Source: Tolypocladium sp. Sup5 PDA-1 (lineage: Eukaryota; Ascomycota; Sordariomycetes; Hypocreales; Ophiocordycipitaceae). From it: 64,000 nt of DNA. The notes beneath the pieces are model-generated. The model was not told the origin of the DNA. It saw only the letters and a program-made list of their open reading frames with translations, and did not search any database. Of this stretch, positions 46,481 through 56,997 are shown piece by piece. Each line of letters begins with the position of its first letter. Position 1 is the stretch's first letter. The stretch spans positions 992,001-1,056,000 of the forward strand of contig JPHH03000003.1 in assembly GCA_000750105.3 (NCBI GenBank), written 5' to 3'. The translations under genes were made by a program, and so were the position numbers.

Positions 46481-46546
46481 ACGTACGAAGTACGAGGTAC
46501 GAGTACGTACGAGTACGTCCATTCGTACTCGTACGAGGCCGGTACC
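46481..46546. repeat. dense GTAC-motif cluster
   Basis: Around ten overlapping or adjacent GTAC tetramers with TACGAG and TACGAA spacers in both orientations within 66 bases. Confidence 0.8.
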
Positions 46547-49046
46547 ACCTAGCCAGGATCATATCTGTGTCCCTCCCCATTTAATAATCGGCAGATGTCC
46601 TTGTCACCCCATGCTTCCCGTCATCTCGGTGGTGGCTGTCAGACTGACCGCATACATTCACAGGACCTGAGGGTGGTGGTGTCTTCTCGCATGTACTGGA
46701 CAAGGTCCCATTGGGGCGGAAACCTACCTGCCGTTAGACCTGGCAATCTTCTGCTGTTCCCGCAGTGAAATATTGTTTCGAGGCTGCAACGGATATCATG
46801 TCGTTCAACCTTGCCGCGATCTAGACTCGTCCCGCACCCTTCGTGCTTCGGTCCAGGACGGGGTGGGAAGCCAAACGGGGCCGAGATGGGCCTAAAGTCG
46901 CGATATTAGATGATGAGATGAGGTTGCGCGGCAAGCTCTGGGTAAGCTTGATCTGTCATTTCAGACAAAATGCGACATCTGACAGACACAAGCATCTGAA
47001 GTGTCCACGATACAGGTGTCCCGATTGGCCTGGCGCATTCTTTTAGGTGACGGCTTTATTGACGGTTTCATGCACTCGACGCATCTATGAGGGTGCCATC
47101 TCACCCACCGCCGACAACGTCGTCATCTATTGCCTGTTCGTGCTCGCTGAAACTCCAGCATACCAAAAGGAAACAGGTGCGTCGGCAGATGTTGTGGCGG
47201 ACCGAATCACGGCCAGCTTTGTTCAGGGCTGAACGTGATTCACAAGGAAGTTCGCAAGATCCTTTGTTATCACGGTAGCGTCAGGCTATTCGCACTACGG
47301 ACCGAATTCTGCTGCTGCGACCTGAACTAGCGTACGGATGCCATGGTACCCGCGCCATATTAGCCAGTACTCACGTGGACGAACAAGTGCGGTGTTCTTG
47401 GTGAGATATACAAGGCTCTTGTGCACTCGGCTTGATTGTGAGAGCTGGCCCGCCGAAAGACACTGTGGTGGCGGGTTCCTATCTCCAAGGCACTGGTATC
47501 AGCTGCTATAAGCGACGGGTGATCGGCCTGATAGCCTGCTCCCTGGTTCTGCTCGCAGTCAAGATATAAGACAATGCGTGCGAACCAGCGCACAAGTCCG
47601 CCACGCGGAACGTATGGAGCAATATCCGGGCCAGCCACTGGAGTAAACCTCACGATGTGCATTATCGATTGGTGGTCGTTGCGCTCAAGTCAGACAAGCA
47701 GATGACTATCAGCATTGTTTAGCCGTGATGCCTTGTCTCTCGGAGTCACGAAGCCGCCCAATTGAGAGTGTTTGCCGGATCGACTCCCACACCTGTCAAA
47801 GCACAACAAACTCACCCTATCACCTTAGCCGCTTTTCCGCGCTCGAGACCAGGCACCAGGCGCCAATCTCGTAGCTGTGAACTTCGTGCGAATACTTGGT
47901 ACCTTTCCTCGGGAGCTTCCTAGCAGTTGCTTGGTATGAAAAGGGTCCACTCTGTCCCGCAAGTCTGCCAAGAGCTGCTTGCGTCGCCACAAGCCAACGA
48001 CTTCGTGGAACGAAGGGCTATGAAATCTCCAAAGTCGCCAAGGGGGAGGGGTCGACAGCTGGCAATGTGACAAATTGAAAGAAGTCCCTCCCAACGGCAG
48101 GACGGGTCCGTCCCAGACAGCGGCGATCATGGATGCCCACATGGATCTCTCTGGATCAGGATTCTGGTGGGGAGTAGCGACACGGCTCGTGGTGAGAAGG
48201 GAGGAGAAGGGAGCCAGTAATGGCAGGCCACGCGACTACACTCAGAGTACTTTCTGGGCCGTATGGCAGAGCGTCATGATAGTTGCAGCAGAGTCGCGCC
48301 TCGTGCCGACACTGGTGTTGCGCCTGAACCCCGGCCCGTCATGGCGTTCGTTGTGTGACATGCGCTGGGCAGCCGTGGGAGTCGTCGGACGGTCGGTGCG
48401 CCGCTTGCAGAAGCAGCAGCTCTTGGAGTCTTGGCCGTGCATGAAGCAAGTTACATTCAGCTACAAGCACCTTTTGCCTGCTCCTCGACCGGCCGCTCAT
48501 GCCCTGGCCGCCCGGGATAGCCAATCGCGCCAGCCGGCAGGCCTCCTTCAGCGTCGGCACGCACCAAGAGCCTGCGTCGTTTTGGTCAGCCGCCACGCTT
48601 TGGTCGGGTCGCAGCCCTATTTGGGAGTCACCCGTCCGGTTACGGGAATGACTGCATGAAAAGGTCTCGGGCGTGGACATGGCAGCTATGCGCGTCTGTC
48701 GATTGCACATCTCGATGTTGGGAGCGACACAAACATGGTGTTGGAGGAAGTCCAATTCGCTGGCGGCGGTTCGGGAGCCCCCCAAAGCCCCACGGAAGCA
48801 GGCGCCTTAATATTACCTCATCATTCGTTGCCTTCCTGGCCGCGGGGTGTGTCGTAACGGCGCACGCCAATCTTTTGATTTGTCCACCACCCCCAACAGC
48901 CACGTCTTGAAGGAAGCGAACGCTGCGACAAGGCTCGACCTGTCGCAAACGAAAGCAAATAGCAACGAGGCGCGGAAGACCGATCGTTGCACACTGGTTC
49001 CAACTGTCAAGTGACCCGAGCAACGCGCCGAGCGTCGTACCAAGTA

Positions 49047-49769
49047 ATGGCGGGCAAGAAGGGCGAGAACACCAAGAAGGTGGCGGGCAACGCTCGCAAG
49101 GCAGAGGCCGCAGCGCAGAAGGCCGCAGCCGACGACGCGAAGCTCGCGGCTACTGAGGAGGACAAGTGGCAGAAGGGATCCAAGAGCAACGCGAAGAAGT
49201 TGGAATCTCCCGTGCCAGAAACCGCCTGGGTGCCATACTGACAACTTTTTTTTCCTGTCTGCAGGGAGGCTGAAGAAGCAAAAAAGGCCGAGCAGGCCCG
49301 AAAGAAAGCCGAGAAGGACGCACTTCTCAAGGAAGAAGAGGCCAACATTGGCGGCCGAGCCGAGCCGAAGAAATCCAAAGCTCCCGCCAAGAAGTCCCGC
49401 GGACTCGACCTTTCGCAGCTGGACGGCGACTCTCCGAGCGCCACGCTCAATGCCTCGGGTATCGACAACGCCCTCGACGCGCTGACGCTGACGACCGGCG
49501 ACGATAGCAAGATTGACAAGCACCCCGAGAGGCGCTTCGCGGCCGCATTCGCAAAGTACGAGGAGAGGCGGCTGCAGGAGATGAAGGCCGACGGCAGCGG
49601 CGTGGGGCTACGGCTGAACCAGCAGAAGCAGAGAATCAGGAAGGAGTTTGAAAAGAGCCCGGATAATCCGTTCAACCAGGTCACCGCTGCCTACAACGCT
49701 ACAAGGGACGATCTGTCGGAGATCAAGACCCAGGAGCAGTCCAAGATTGAGAAGCGCCTGGGCCAGTAG
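49047..49769 (+). CDS. CCDC124 / Lso2 family ribosome-associated protein
   Basis: 218-residue basic protein of the CCDC124 family (DUF1014). Its yeast and human members bind the A site and GTPase centre of idle ribosomes and help restart translation. Exons 49047-49198 and 49265-49769 join in frame (NAKK followed by EAEEAKKAEQ). The N-terminus (1-95) is an Ala/Lys/Glu-rich helix with GENTKKVAGNARKAEA, matching the family's ribosome-binding helix. The C-terminal domain contains IDNALDALTLTTGDD, KHPERRFAAAFAKYEERRL, LNQQKQRIRKEFEKSPDNPFNQ and YNATRDD, all family hallmarks. The intron uses a weaker GTTGGA donor, but no alternative keeps the frame. The start fits the conserved first residues (MAGKKGENTKK). 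Confidence 0.93.
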
Positions 49770-50207
49770 ACCCGCGTGGGTGACTCGGCGGCGCTGAATC
49801 GCTGCCGACCCGACATGATGCGGCGCGTTTTTTGATAGACGGGATATACTGGGCTGCGGGGAACAAGTACAAACTGCTTAAGCGCTCAAAAGCCATTTAT
49901 TTAAGTAGACGATTGCTTCTGGACACGAGCCTGAAGGACGAATATGCTGCCATCGTGGATATTTCTTCGCTGCCCCGCCATGTGACTCCGACTCCCACAG
50001 CTCGAAGCCCCGCGATGATGTCATGGCGCTGGTCAGGGTCCTGGCCAAGGTCGCGATTCCGCTGGCAGAATCTCTCACCGCTCCCCCTTACCGCCCACCT
50101 CCAAGTCGCTGCCAACCCCAACTCTACCAGCTACATTAGCTGTTCGCAAACCCTCCACAGATCGCCATCTACTCCGTCGCTCGCTGTGGTCGCCAGAGCA
50201 CATTGGC
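49770..50207. other. intergenic region
   Basis: 438 bases holding the CCDC124 3' end and the 5' leader of the UEV gene. No coding region recognised. Confidence 0.5.
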
Positions 50208-51382
50208 ATGGCGTCCTTCAACATGCTTTCCCTAGAGCAGCTACCTTCCCTGCGGAGACAGCACCTCTTATCCGAATTGTAGGTGCAACGAGAACCGCTT
50301 CCATTGCGTGTGGGCACTGGCTTACAAGAACGACCAGCGCCGGGCTGAAGCAGGCTTGCCCGGAAGGAGTCTTTGTCAGTCTGACTCCCGGTGACCCCAC
50401 CTTGTGGTCGGCGGTTCTTTTTGTTCGCGACGGTGAGATGATCGCATCGGCTCCCAGGTGCCGTCGCAAAACGCCCTCGCTCACACAGCACCAGGTCCCT
50501 ACGCCCAAGCGGTTCTTCGATTCCAAATATCCTTCCCCGACTCGTATCCCACACTTCCGCCTCTCGTCCTATTCTCTACCGACATGTTTCATCCATTAAT
50601 TACACCGTTAACAACATACATGTACACCACCGACATCCAAGACAACGGAACCGTCAGTGCGAGGGACGAAGAGCGGCTGCCCCCCGGCGGGTTCAGCCTG
50701 CGCCATGGCTTTCCAGAGTGGTTCGGACGGGGGAGGCGAGCCGGGCCTGGGAGCAGGCAAGCCAGCGGGGAGCAAGCATGCAGCCCAGCTTCGGAGCAGG
50801 CCAGCCGCGCGGCCTCTAGTGTCTACTCGCCGGGATCAGAGAATGACAATCAGCCCAGCTACATGCGCATAGGCAAGCGAAGCGTCTCGATCTACCACAT
50901 ATTGAAATACATCCGGAGCACATTCGACAACGAGGAGGCTCTCGACTCCGTTCCGCTAGAGGCGGCGGGGAACCCTGGGGCCTGGCACGCCTGGCGAACG
51001 CACCGACGGAAGTTGGGAAAGCTGCACGAGGACCTAGCAGCAGCAGGGAGCGGCCAGGATGAGAAGGTCAACGGTGAACAGGGAGCAAACTCCGGTGAAG
51101 CGGTCAACACATCTGTCAGACGGCCTGGAGAGTGGAACTGGGATGGAGTCTGGGAGGACAGAGTGAAGAAGGGAATCGCCGCCAGCCTCTCAGAGCCGGT
51201 CCTGTATGGTGGTTCTGGCGGCCCCGACGAACTGGTACGTGACCAATCGTCAGTTCAACTCATCGCAGGTGAATGGCTAGACTGACATGTGACGTGTGCA
51301 GATTCGGTTCCTCGCGATGGAGGAGAATGACGTTGAATCCGTCAAGGAGAACCTGCGACGCACGCTTGGGAGCGCAGCGTAG
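50208..51382 (+). CDS. UEV-type (cysteine-less) E2-like protein, possibly AKTIP/FTS-related
   Basis: 328 residues from four exons (50208-50278, 50338-50432, 50495-51234 and 51302-51382), all in phase. The first 130 residues form a ubiquitin-conjugating-like fold: LSEFAGLKQACPEGVFVSLT, DPTLWSAVLFV, then FQISFPDSYPTLPPLVLFST, the E2 PxxPP core, and MFHPL in place of the HPN region. The active-site cysteine expected after this point is absent, as in UEV proteins. After GFPEWF comes a Ser/Gln/Arg-rich insert of about 55 residues. Conserved-looking helices follow (SVSIYHILKYIRSTFDNEEAL), and the end is IRFLAMEENDVESVKENLRRTLG. The AKTIP/FTS relation, a partner of Hook adaptors for dynein, is inferred from the cysteine-less fold and the C-terminal extension; it is not proven. 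Confidence 0.85.
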
Positions 51383-51646
51383 GCGTCAGTGAAACCTCGA
51401 CCGGTTTCAACGAACGCCGCTTACTCTTTCCTTGCACTGGGAGCAAACACCATAAGGTATCAAGCCCCATGTGTTCCATGCATTCTTTGCGGGAGGAGCT
51501 GCCTTCATCAGCATCGACATCGCTTTCTGGATAGAGCGAGACTAGCATGATACCCCTCCAGCCATTTTATTCCTTCCCAATATTACTTTCACCGCCGTCT
51601 TGTGTCTCCATTTCTGTTGTCCTTTACGCTTTACCCAGCAGAGGTT

Positions 51647-51874
51647 ATGAATACCACGGCCGCTGGCGACCAGAACCTCGGGGAGATTTGGCAGCATCCT
51701 GCTACCGCGTTTGCCTTTTTTATCGTCGCAGCTTCCATTGCTCTCCTCGCCGCCTTGCTCGTCTTCAGCGCCTGTCTTCCTCCGTACTGGCACTCCGAGA
51801 GGCCAGGCACGGCATCACAGGGTCCCGCTGGTCGGTGGCGTGTCCTTGGGCCACGTCACACGCTGGATTCCTAG
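51647..51874 (+). CDS. putative 75-residue single-pass membrane protein
   Basis: Short frame with a polar start (MNTTAAGDQNLGEIWQHP), one strong hydrophobic helix (about 20-44, ATAFAFFIVAASIALLAALL) and a polar tail. It lies between the UEV gene and the Ser/Pro-rich gene on the same strand. Size and shape suit a small membrane microprotein, but I know of no family. It could be the first exon of a longer gene or chance. Confidence 0.4.
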   Translation: MNTTAAGDQNLGEIWQHPATAFAFFIVAASIALLAALLVFSACLPPYWHSERPGTASQGPAGRWRVLGPRHTLDS

Positions 51875-51978
51875 AGTGAATTAGACCTACCGGGTCCAGA
51901 GCACGCCAATCCCCGTCTGACAAAACCACATCTTTCGATACGTCATAGCCAACTCAATATTACACCTCCGTCAGAAGT

Positions 51979-53938
51979 ATGGCGTCCGTCGCGAGCGAGT
52001 CGCCTCACGTGGAGTTTTGCACCCCCCGCCAACAGGCGACCCGAGATAAACCTAGCCCTCTGCGAATCGTTAAGCGGCGGTCTCAGTTCCTCCACCGTGA
52101 GGAAAGCCCCAAGGAAAACACGCCCCTCACGGACGATGGCACACGGGGCACACCCGAGTCGGTGAACAAGAAGTTCCCGCTGAGGATTATCAAGAGACAG
52201 GGGCGACGGGAAGCACCATGTACGTCTCCAGGCGACGACGACCCGGCAGGCTAGGAGCGGAGTCAGGGCTATCAGCCCAACTTTTGGGCCAGCTCGCTGG
52301 AGCTCAGCCGGCCACGGGGGCGGGCCTGGGAGGAGGCCTTGATGCGATGCCGAGGACTGCTCACGAAGTCGACTCCGCCTACCAAGGCTACCCGACATCA
52401 CTGGTCATTTGGCAGGGGTAACATGCAGCGAGGAGTGTCAAGTTGTCGCACCCCCTCATCTGGCTCTTCTCTCCGAGAGTTTGGCGAGTACATCCTTTCC
52501 GGCGACCAGTCGTCATCACGGGCGTCTTCCGATGCGAAAGGCGGTGACCTCCAAGGCTCCCCCTTTCTCAAACCTTCCCGTGCAAGAAATGGTTCGGGGC
52601 CTGGGTCACCTACCTTCTCCCCGCTATCTCCCCTTGTGACAAATTGCTCTCAGGAAACACAGCCATTCGTTTTATCCCCTTGCATATCCATTACATCGGG
52701 GTCCACTGTCCCGGAACATGGCCCTCAGGCTATATGGGCAGCTATCGAGATATCGGGACGGCTCTCTCGCATCCCGTCGTCCAGGTCGCCATCAAAGAGC
52801 AGCTCAAAGTCCAAAGCCTTGACGGGCTCGTTTATTGATCCTCAGCTAGGTTGGTGTTCGATGCGTGAGACGCGTTTAAATGGCATTAACAAGCAAAGCA
52901 GACCGCTTCTTCGAGTTTGGCTGTCTATACGATCTTACTGTGGACGTTTTGCCAGCTTCTGGGACCACCGTCGTACAAGTATTACAAGAACAGGCTTTTC
53001 CTACGTGAGTGGCCCAGCCAGCAGGAGTCAAGGTTCAAATGCTTTTACTGACATGCTGCAGCACGATATATGCCGGATCGAGCGTGTTCCTTCTCGCGAA
53101 TATACAAATAGACCCTGAAAGGGCCAGGCGGCGCAGCGGGAATGGCCACGTTCGCCAAAAGTCTGACGAGCTGATGGAGGACTTGGAGTTGCAGCTTGGC
53201 AGCTCCATGGTGGGATACATGCATATTCGGGTTTCTTATTCCCACTCTGCGTTCCCCGAATACTCGTCTGCGGAGGCGGCTACGGCTGGAGTGTCCAGCT
53301 TGCGAAGTAGGTTGGAGACGACTGCTACCGCCACCCTGAGGCGGCGCAATGCACTTTCGCTGTGGTCGCCACGTCCTGAAACGTCGCAAAACCATATGCT
53401 GCAGCTCATCGAGCGCCACTGGGGCGCGGACAAGGCAGCGTCTGTAAAGGAACAGATCATGGGGCGACAGCAGTCTCCGAGGAGGTTGCAAAAGTCTTGT
53501 CCCAGGTCTGTCCTGGGCGGAGGCGGCATTGTTGAGCAGCGGGCGACTCCTCGTTCAGTGACACCGCAGTTGCCTCTGGGGCAGACGAGTTTGCAGAACG
53601 ACGTGGCACCCAAGGCATCTACATTCGGGAAAGGTCTTGGAAAGAAGGCCCACCACTTGCTTTCGTCGGCGCCGCGGTCGCTTAGGAGCAGAAACAACTC
53701 GAACGAATCAGGCCCCCAAGGACCATGGGAGGAACGCAACTTGTGGCCCGAAACTGGCAGCGTCGACAGTGTAGATGGTTCCTTGCGGGGCAGACCGCTC
53801 AAGGGCTTGACGCCTGCTGCAATTGACCGGGGAGCGGCTGCAGCAACTGAGGGGACATCGAAGGCCGTGGAGGATGATACGGTACGGATCAAGGGCAAAA
53901 AGGACACTGGGCTCTGGACCTGGGGCTTGTGGTTCTAG
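51979..53938 (+). CDS. Ser/Pro-rich protein of unknown function with a C-terminal beta-rich core
   Basis: The 3' half is secure: exons ending at 52849, 52899-53004 and 53062-53938 join in frame and give LADRFFEFGCLYDLTVDVLP, QVLQEQAFPTTIYAGSSVFL and SMVGYMHIRVSYSHSAFPE, which suggest beta-strands of a C2-like or immunoglobulin-like fold. The rest of the C-terminus is Ser/Arg-rich and ends GLWTWGLWF. The 5' part is uncertain: an exon from 51979 carries two similar basic blocks (PSPLRIVKRRSQF and FPLRIIKRQGRR), and a GTACGT donor at 52220 can join in frame to an acceptor ending at 52435 (intron about 216 nt). Downstream, ELGEY-like REFGEYILSGDQSSSRASSD leads into a Ser/Pro-rich stretch. I do not recognise the family and infer a regulatory scaffold. 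Confidence 0.65.
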
Positions 53939-54025
53939 GCGCTCTGCGTATTACGGCGCAGCCGAACGTGTGGAGTCTGAACTATTCTCTCTTTTTTTCT
54001 TTTTAATTAATTGTATATCACGTTT

Positions 54026-54985
54026 CTATTGTAGCTCATCCTTCCACGGAATAGAGACCTGCGCTCCTCTCCTGGAGACGGTAATGGCAGACGCTCGGTT
54101 GGCCGCCTTGACGGCAGTGTCAATGTCGAAGTCGCCAGCGCCAGCCTCGACGGCCGCCAGCGCGTAGGAGCCGACAAAGGTGTCGCCGGCGGCGGTGGTG
54201 TCGACGACGTTGGCCTTGAGCGCGGGCACGAGCGCGCTCTTGCCGTCCTTGGTGACGTAGTAGACGCCGCGGCCGCCGAGGGTGATGATGACGTTGCGCA
54301 CGCCCCGCTCGATGAAGAGAGCGCCGACGCGCTGCAGGCCAGGCAGGCCGTCGAGGTCGGACTCGCTGCAGCCGGAGAGCAGGGCGGCCTCGGTCTCGTT
54401 GACGACGAGGTGGGCGAGGCCGTCGTAGGCGTGCGGGGGCAGCGCCTGCGCGGGGGCCGGGTTGAGCAGGACGGGGACGGCGGCGGCCTTTGCGGCGGCG
54501 AGGGCCTGCATGACGGTGTCGAAGGGGATCTCGAGCTGCATGATGAGCAGGTCGGGCTTGGGGCCGGGCAGCGTGGCGAAGTGGGCGGGGAGGAGGGTGT
54601 GGTTGGCCTCGGGGGAGAGGATGATGCGGTTCTGGCCCGAGGGCTCGTCGACGACGATGATGGCGATGCCCGTCTTGCCATCCTGGCGGACCTGGACGCC
54701 GCTCACGTCGACGCCGTAGGACGTCAGGCTGGAGCGTAGGGCCTCGCCGTACGTGTCGGAGCCCACGGCGCCGAGCATGGCGACGTCGGCCGAGGCGTCG
54801 GCGAGGGCGGCGGTGCGAGAGAGCTTGCCGCAGGCGACGGCCTGGTTGGCCCCCTTGCCGCCGGGCGAGGTGGTGAAGTGGCTCGAGGTGAGCGTCTCGC
54901 CGGGCAGCGGGTGGTGCGGCACGTAGGAGACGAGGTCGATGTTGAGGGACCCGAGGATGGTGATGCGGGGGCGGGACGACGCCAT
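54026..54985 (-). CDS. ribokinase
   Basis: Cytosolic PfkB-family sugar kinase that phosphorylates D-ribose to ribose 5-phosphate. One exon, 319 residues. Family motifs are clear: ILGSLNIDLVSYVPHHPLPG at the N-terminus, the SPGGKGANQAVACGKL glycine motif (about 40-54) that closes over ribose, LVVNETEAALLSG, and the catalytic VDTTAAGDTFVGSYALA block with the base D268. The late Ala/Ser-rich AVKAANRASAITVSRRGAQ is the usual end. The ATG at 54985 is chosen because it places the first beta-strand (RITILGSLN) at the normal position; the frame is open upstream. Highly C/G-rich codon use. It is unrelated in function to its neighbours. Confidence 0.95.
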   Translation of the reverse strand: MASSRPRITILGSLNIDLVSYVPHHPLPGETLTSSHFTTSPGGKGANQAVACGKLSRTAALADASADVAMLGAVGSDTYGEALRSSLTSYGVDVSGVQVRQDGKTGIAIIVVDEPSGQNRIILSPEANHTLLPAHFATLPGPKPDLLIMQLEIPFDTVMQALAAAKAAAVPVLLNPAPAQALPPHAYDGLAHLVVNETEAALLSGCSESDLDGLPGLQRVGALFIERGVRNVIITLGGRGVYYVTKDGKSALVPALKANVVDTTAAGDTFVGSYALAAVEAGAGDFDIDTAVKAANRASAITVSRRGAQVSIPWKDELQ

Positions 54986-55711
54986 GGCGGGCAGGTTGTT
55001 CGCCTCTTTTGTTGCTGCTTCGCTATTCTTCGGGCGGGCCGATGGCAATTTACCGTGCAAGGAGCGGGCCTGGGTTCTCTGTTGGTTCGTCTCGTGAGTC
55101 GTGATGATGGAAGGATAAAAATCTGGAGGTGAGGTCGTCGTCCGGCTCGAGCTCAGCTCGACTCGTGGGGTCGTGGTGGGGTGACGTCGAGAGCCCCTCC
55201 ACACCTTCCAGAAAGCCTTCCGCTGCAGAACAGTTGGCACGAGTCATGCTCGGGGACGAGGCGGCTGCTCCCCGACGCGACTCCGATTCCACGATGGCTT
55301 CATTTCTTTGCGGCGTTGGTCCCCTGACTGTCGCTCACCGCCCATCGCCGGGGTACCCTGACTTGACTGGGGCACACTCGATAATAACCTACGAGTACTC
55401 GTATGTACTCGTGCTGGCCCACCGGCGTGGATGCGGGCGTCGGCGAGGGCCGAACTGACACGGCCTCCCGGGGGCGGAGCGGATCGGGTTGTGCCCGGTG
55501 GGTCTCGGCTCTTGACAGCGGAGTGTACTCGTACTGCACAGATGCGGCCGAGATGAAGGCCAGTGGCTGCACCGGGGTCTTTTGTTGAGGCTCAACATGT
55601 ACGAGTAGTTGGACGGTGGTCTGCTGCAGACTGTTGGTGCTGGATATCTCTCAAGTGACAGGTCCCTTCCAGGAGCCGGCACGAAGCACCTAAAGAGCGG
55701 CATGACCCCTG
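54986..55711. other. intergenic region
   Basis: 726 bases with a 12-bp perfect palindrome ACGAGTACTCGT at 55391-55402 and further GTAC motifs near 55404, 55522 and 55599. No coding region recognised. Confidence 0.5.
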
Positions 55712-56530
55712 TCATCCATGCAATTTGCCGCACAGGACGACATCTTCACCGAAAGGATGCCACGAGACTCTTGACAGCCTCGCCGCCGGGGCAGGGCTAC
55801 CCTGGCCATCTTCGACCCTTTCCGGCGAGACGACAACGCCGCCCTGGCCCAGCCACGTGGGCGCAATCGTGACAATGACAGAGTCCACGAGTGCATGGCA
55901 CGCCGGGTCCAGCAGCGAGTTGATGACCTGGCCGCCGCCTTCGACCATGACGCTCGACAGGCCCTCGGCGCGCAGGGAGTCCAGCACGTCCCGCCAGTCG
56001 AACCGCATCCGGCCCTCGGCGCCGGAACGCGTCGACCGGACGTGAATGTACTTTCCCCCGTGCTCCTCCAGAAGCCGCACGCCCTCGGGCGGCACCTCCT
56101 CGGCCGCGACGCCGGTGAGGATAAACGGCGCGAGCCCAACGCTCCCGCGGCACACCTCGAAGACCTTGTCCCCGCGCCGCGGCGTCCAGCGGAGGTGCGG
56201 GTCGACGACGACGGGCCGCGGCTGCCGGGCTTCGGCGCCCGCGATGCGGCAGTTAAGCGCCGGGTCGTCGGCCAGCACCGTCGACACGCCGACGAGGATG
56301 GCCGCGTGCCGGGACCGGAGGTAGTGGGTCATGGCCTTGGAGCCCGGGCCGGAGAGGCGGGTGCGCACGCCGGGCGCCAGCGAGAGCGTCGAGTCCAGCG
56401 AGGTGGCGAAGGTGAGCGTGACCCAGGGGCGGCATGGCGCCGCGCCGGAAGCATCGCGGGATGCCCCTGGGGGGAGGTGAGGCTCGAGGAGAGCGGCCGA
56501 GGCCGCGGGGAACGTGAGCTGCTCAGCCAT
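55712..56530 (-). CDS. RIB7: 2,5-diamino-6-ribosylamino-pyrimidinone 5'-phosphate reductase, riboflavin biosynthesis
   Basis: Catalyses the NADPH-dependent reduction of the ribosyl side chain, the second step of fungal riboflavin synthesis, before deamination. Single exon, 272 residues, normal length. The RibD C-terminal reductase fold is seen in PWVTLTFATSLDSTLSL (residues 35-51), TRLSGPGSKAMTHYLRSRHA, then the diagnostic ILVGVSTVLADDPALNCR (78-95). The dinucleotide-binding SSVMVEGGGQVINSLL follows near residue 207, and the end is WHPFGEDVVLCGKL. An intronless gene in C/G-rich codons. Its start is divergent-free: the next gene upstream is another minus-strand gene, 467 bases away. Confidence 0.95.
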   Translation of the reverse strand: MAEQLTFPAASAALLEPHLPPGASRDASGAAPCRPWVTLTFATSLDSTLSLAPGVRTRLSGPGSKAMTHYLRSRHAAILVGVSTVLADDPALNCRIAGAEARQPRPVVVDPHLRWTPRRGDKVFEVCRGSVGLAPFILTGVAAEEVPPEGVRLLEEHGGKYIHVRSTRSGAEGRMRFDWRDVLDSLRAEGLSSVMVEGGGQVINSLLDPACHALVDSVIVTIAPTWLGQGGVVVSPERVEDGQGSPAPAARLSRVSWHPFGEDVVLCGKLHG

Positions 56531-56997
56531 CGGGCAGGCTTTGATGCGGTGCCGGCGAATATCCCGGTTTCCGTCCTTCTGCGGTCCCTAGACTGCTGCT
56601 GTTGATGTTTCAGTGGAGTTGGCTCGATGTGTTGCAGTCGGCGCAACCCGTTTTCTGATTGCTCCAAATTCCAGTCACGTAGGGTGGGTCATGGGCCCAA
56701 GCACATTCGGAACTCGGGACGGTCCAGTCGGCGCCCCTCGTACGCACGACGACAATACCTGCAGAGGAAGGATTGGGATTGTTATTGGAAACCATCGAGT
56801 TGCTTTTCAGCAATGGACATCTTGGCCTTGGGGGTGATTGGCTGGCTCTGTCTCGTAGTAGATGATGGGCGTGCACCTCCTCCACAAGCGCATTTGTGAC
56901 CAAGTTGACGACGGACGGCTCGACGCGTTGAGAGCTGCGATATTAGAAAGTCCTCTCGGTGTTTCGTGTTGTGGTAGATTCTTTTTGCAACTAGTCG
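56531..56997. other. intergenic region
   Basis: 467 bases between the RIB7 start and the 3' end of the next minus-strand gene. It should hold the RIB7 promoter. No coding region seen. Confidence 0.5.

Larger units (their letters stand above)
38642..49046. other. 10.4-kb gene desert
   Basis: No frame here shows a recognisable domain, a good intron/exon pattern or protein-like composition; the longest frames (about 200 codons) look random. The stretch is marked by many short GTAC-based palindromic motifs, for example near 40331-40391, 41690-41705, 42275-42300, 43039-43060, 44286-44308 and 46481-46546. Simple repeats lie at 39801-39843 and 40001-40014. A 65-codon frame at 40565-40762 begins with a signal-peptide-like stretch but then has no secreted-protein features. 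Old, diverged transposon remnants or noncoding RNA cannot be excluded. Confidence 0.5.

Noticed and set aside
49832..50599. 255-codon plus-strand frame
   Set aside because: It reads through the UEV gene's exons and introns in the wrong frame.
55895..56605. 236-codon plus-strand frame
   Set aside because: Antisense shadow of RIB7.
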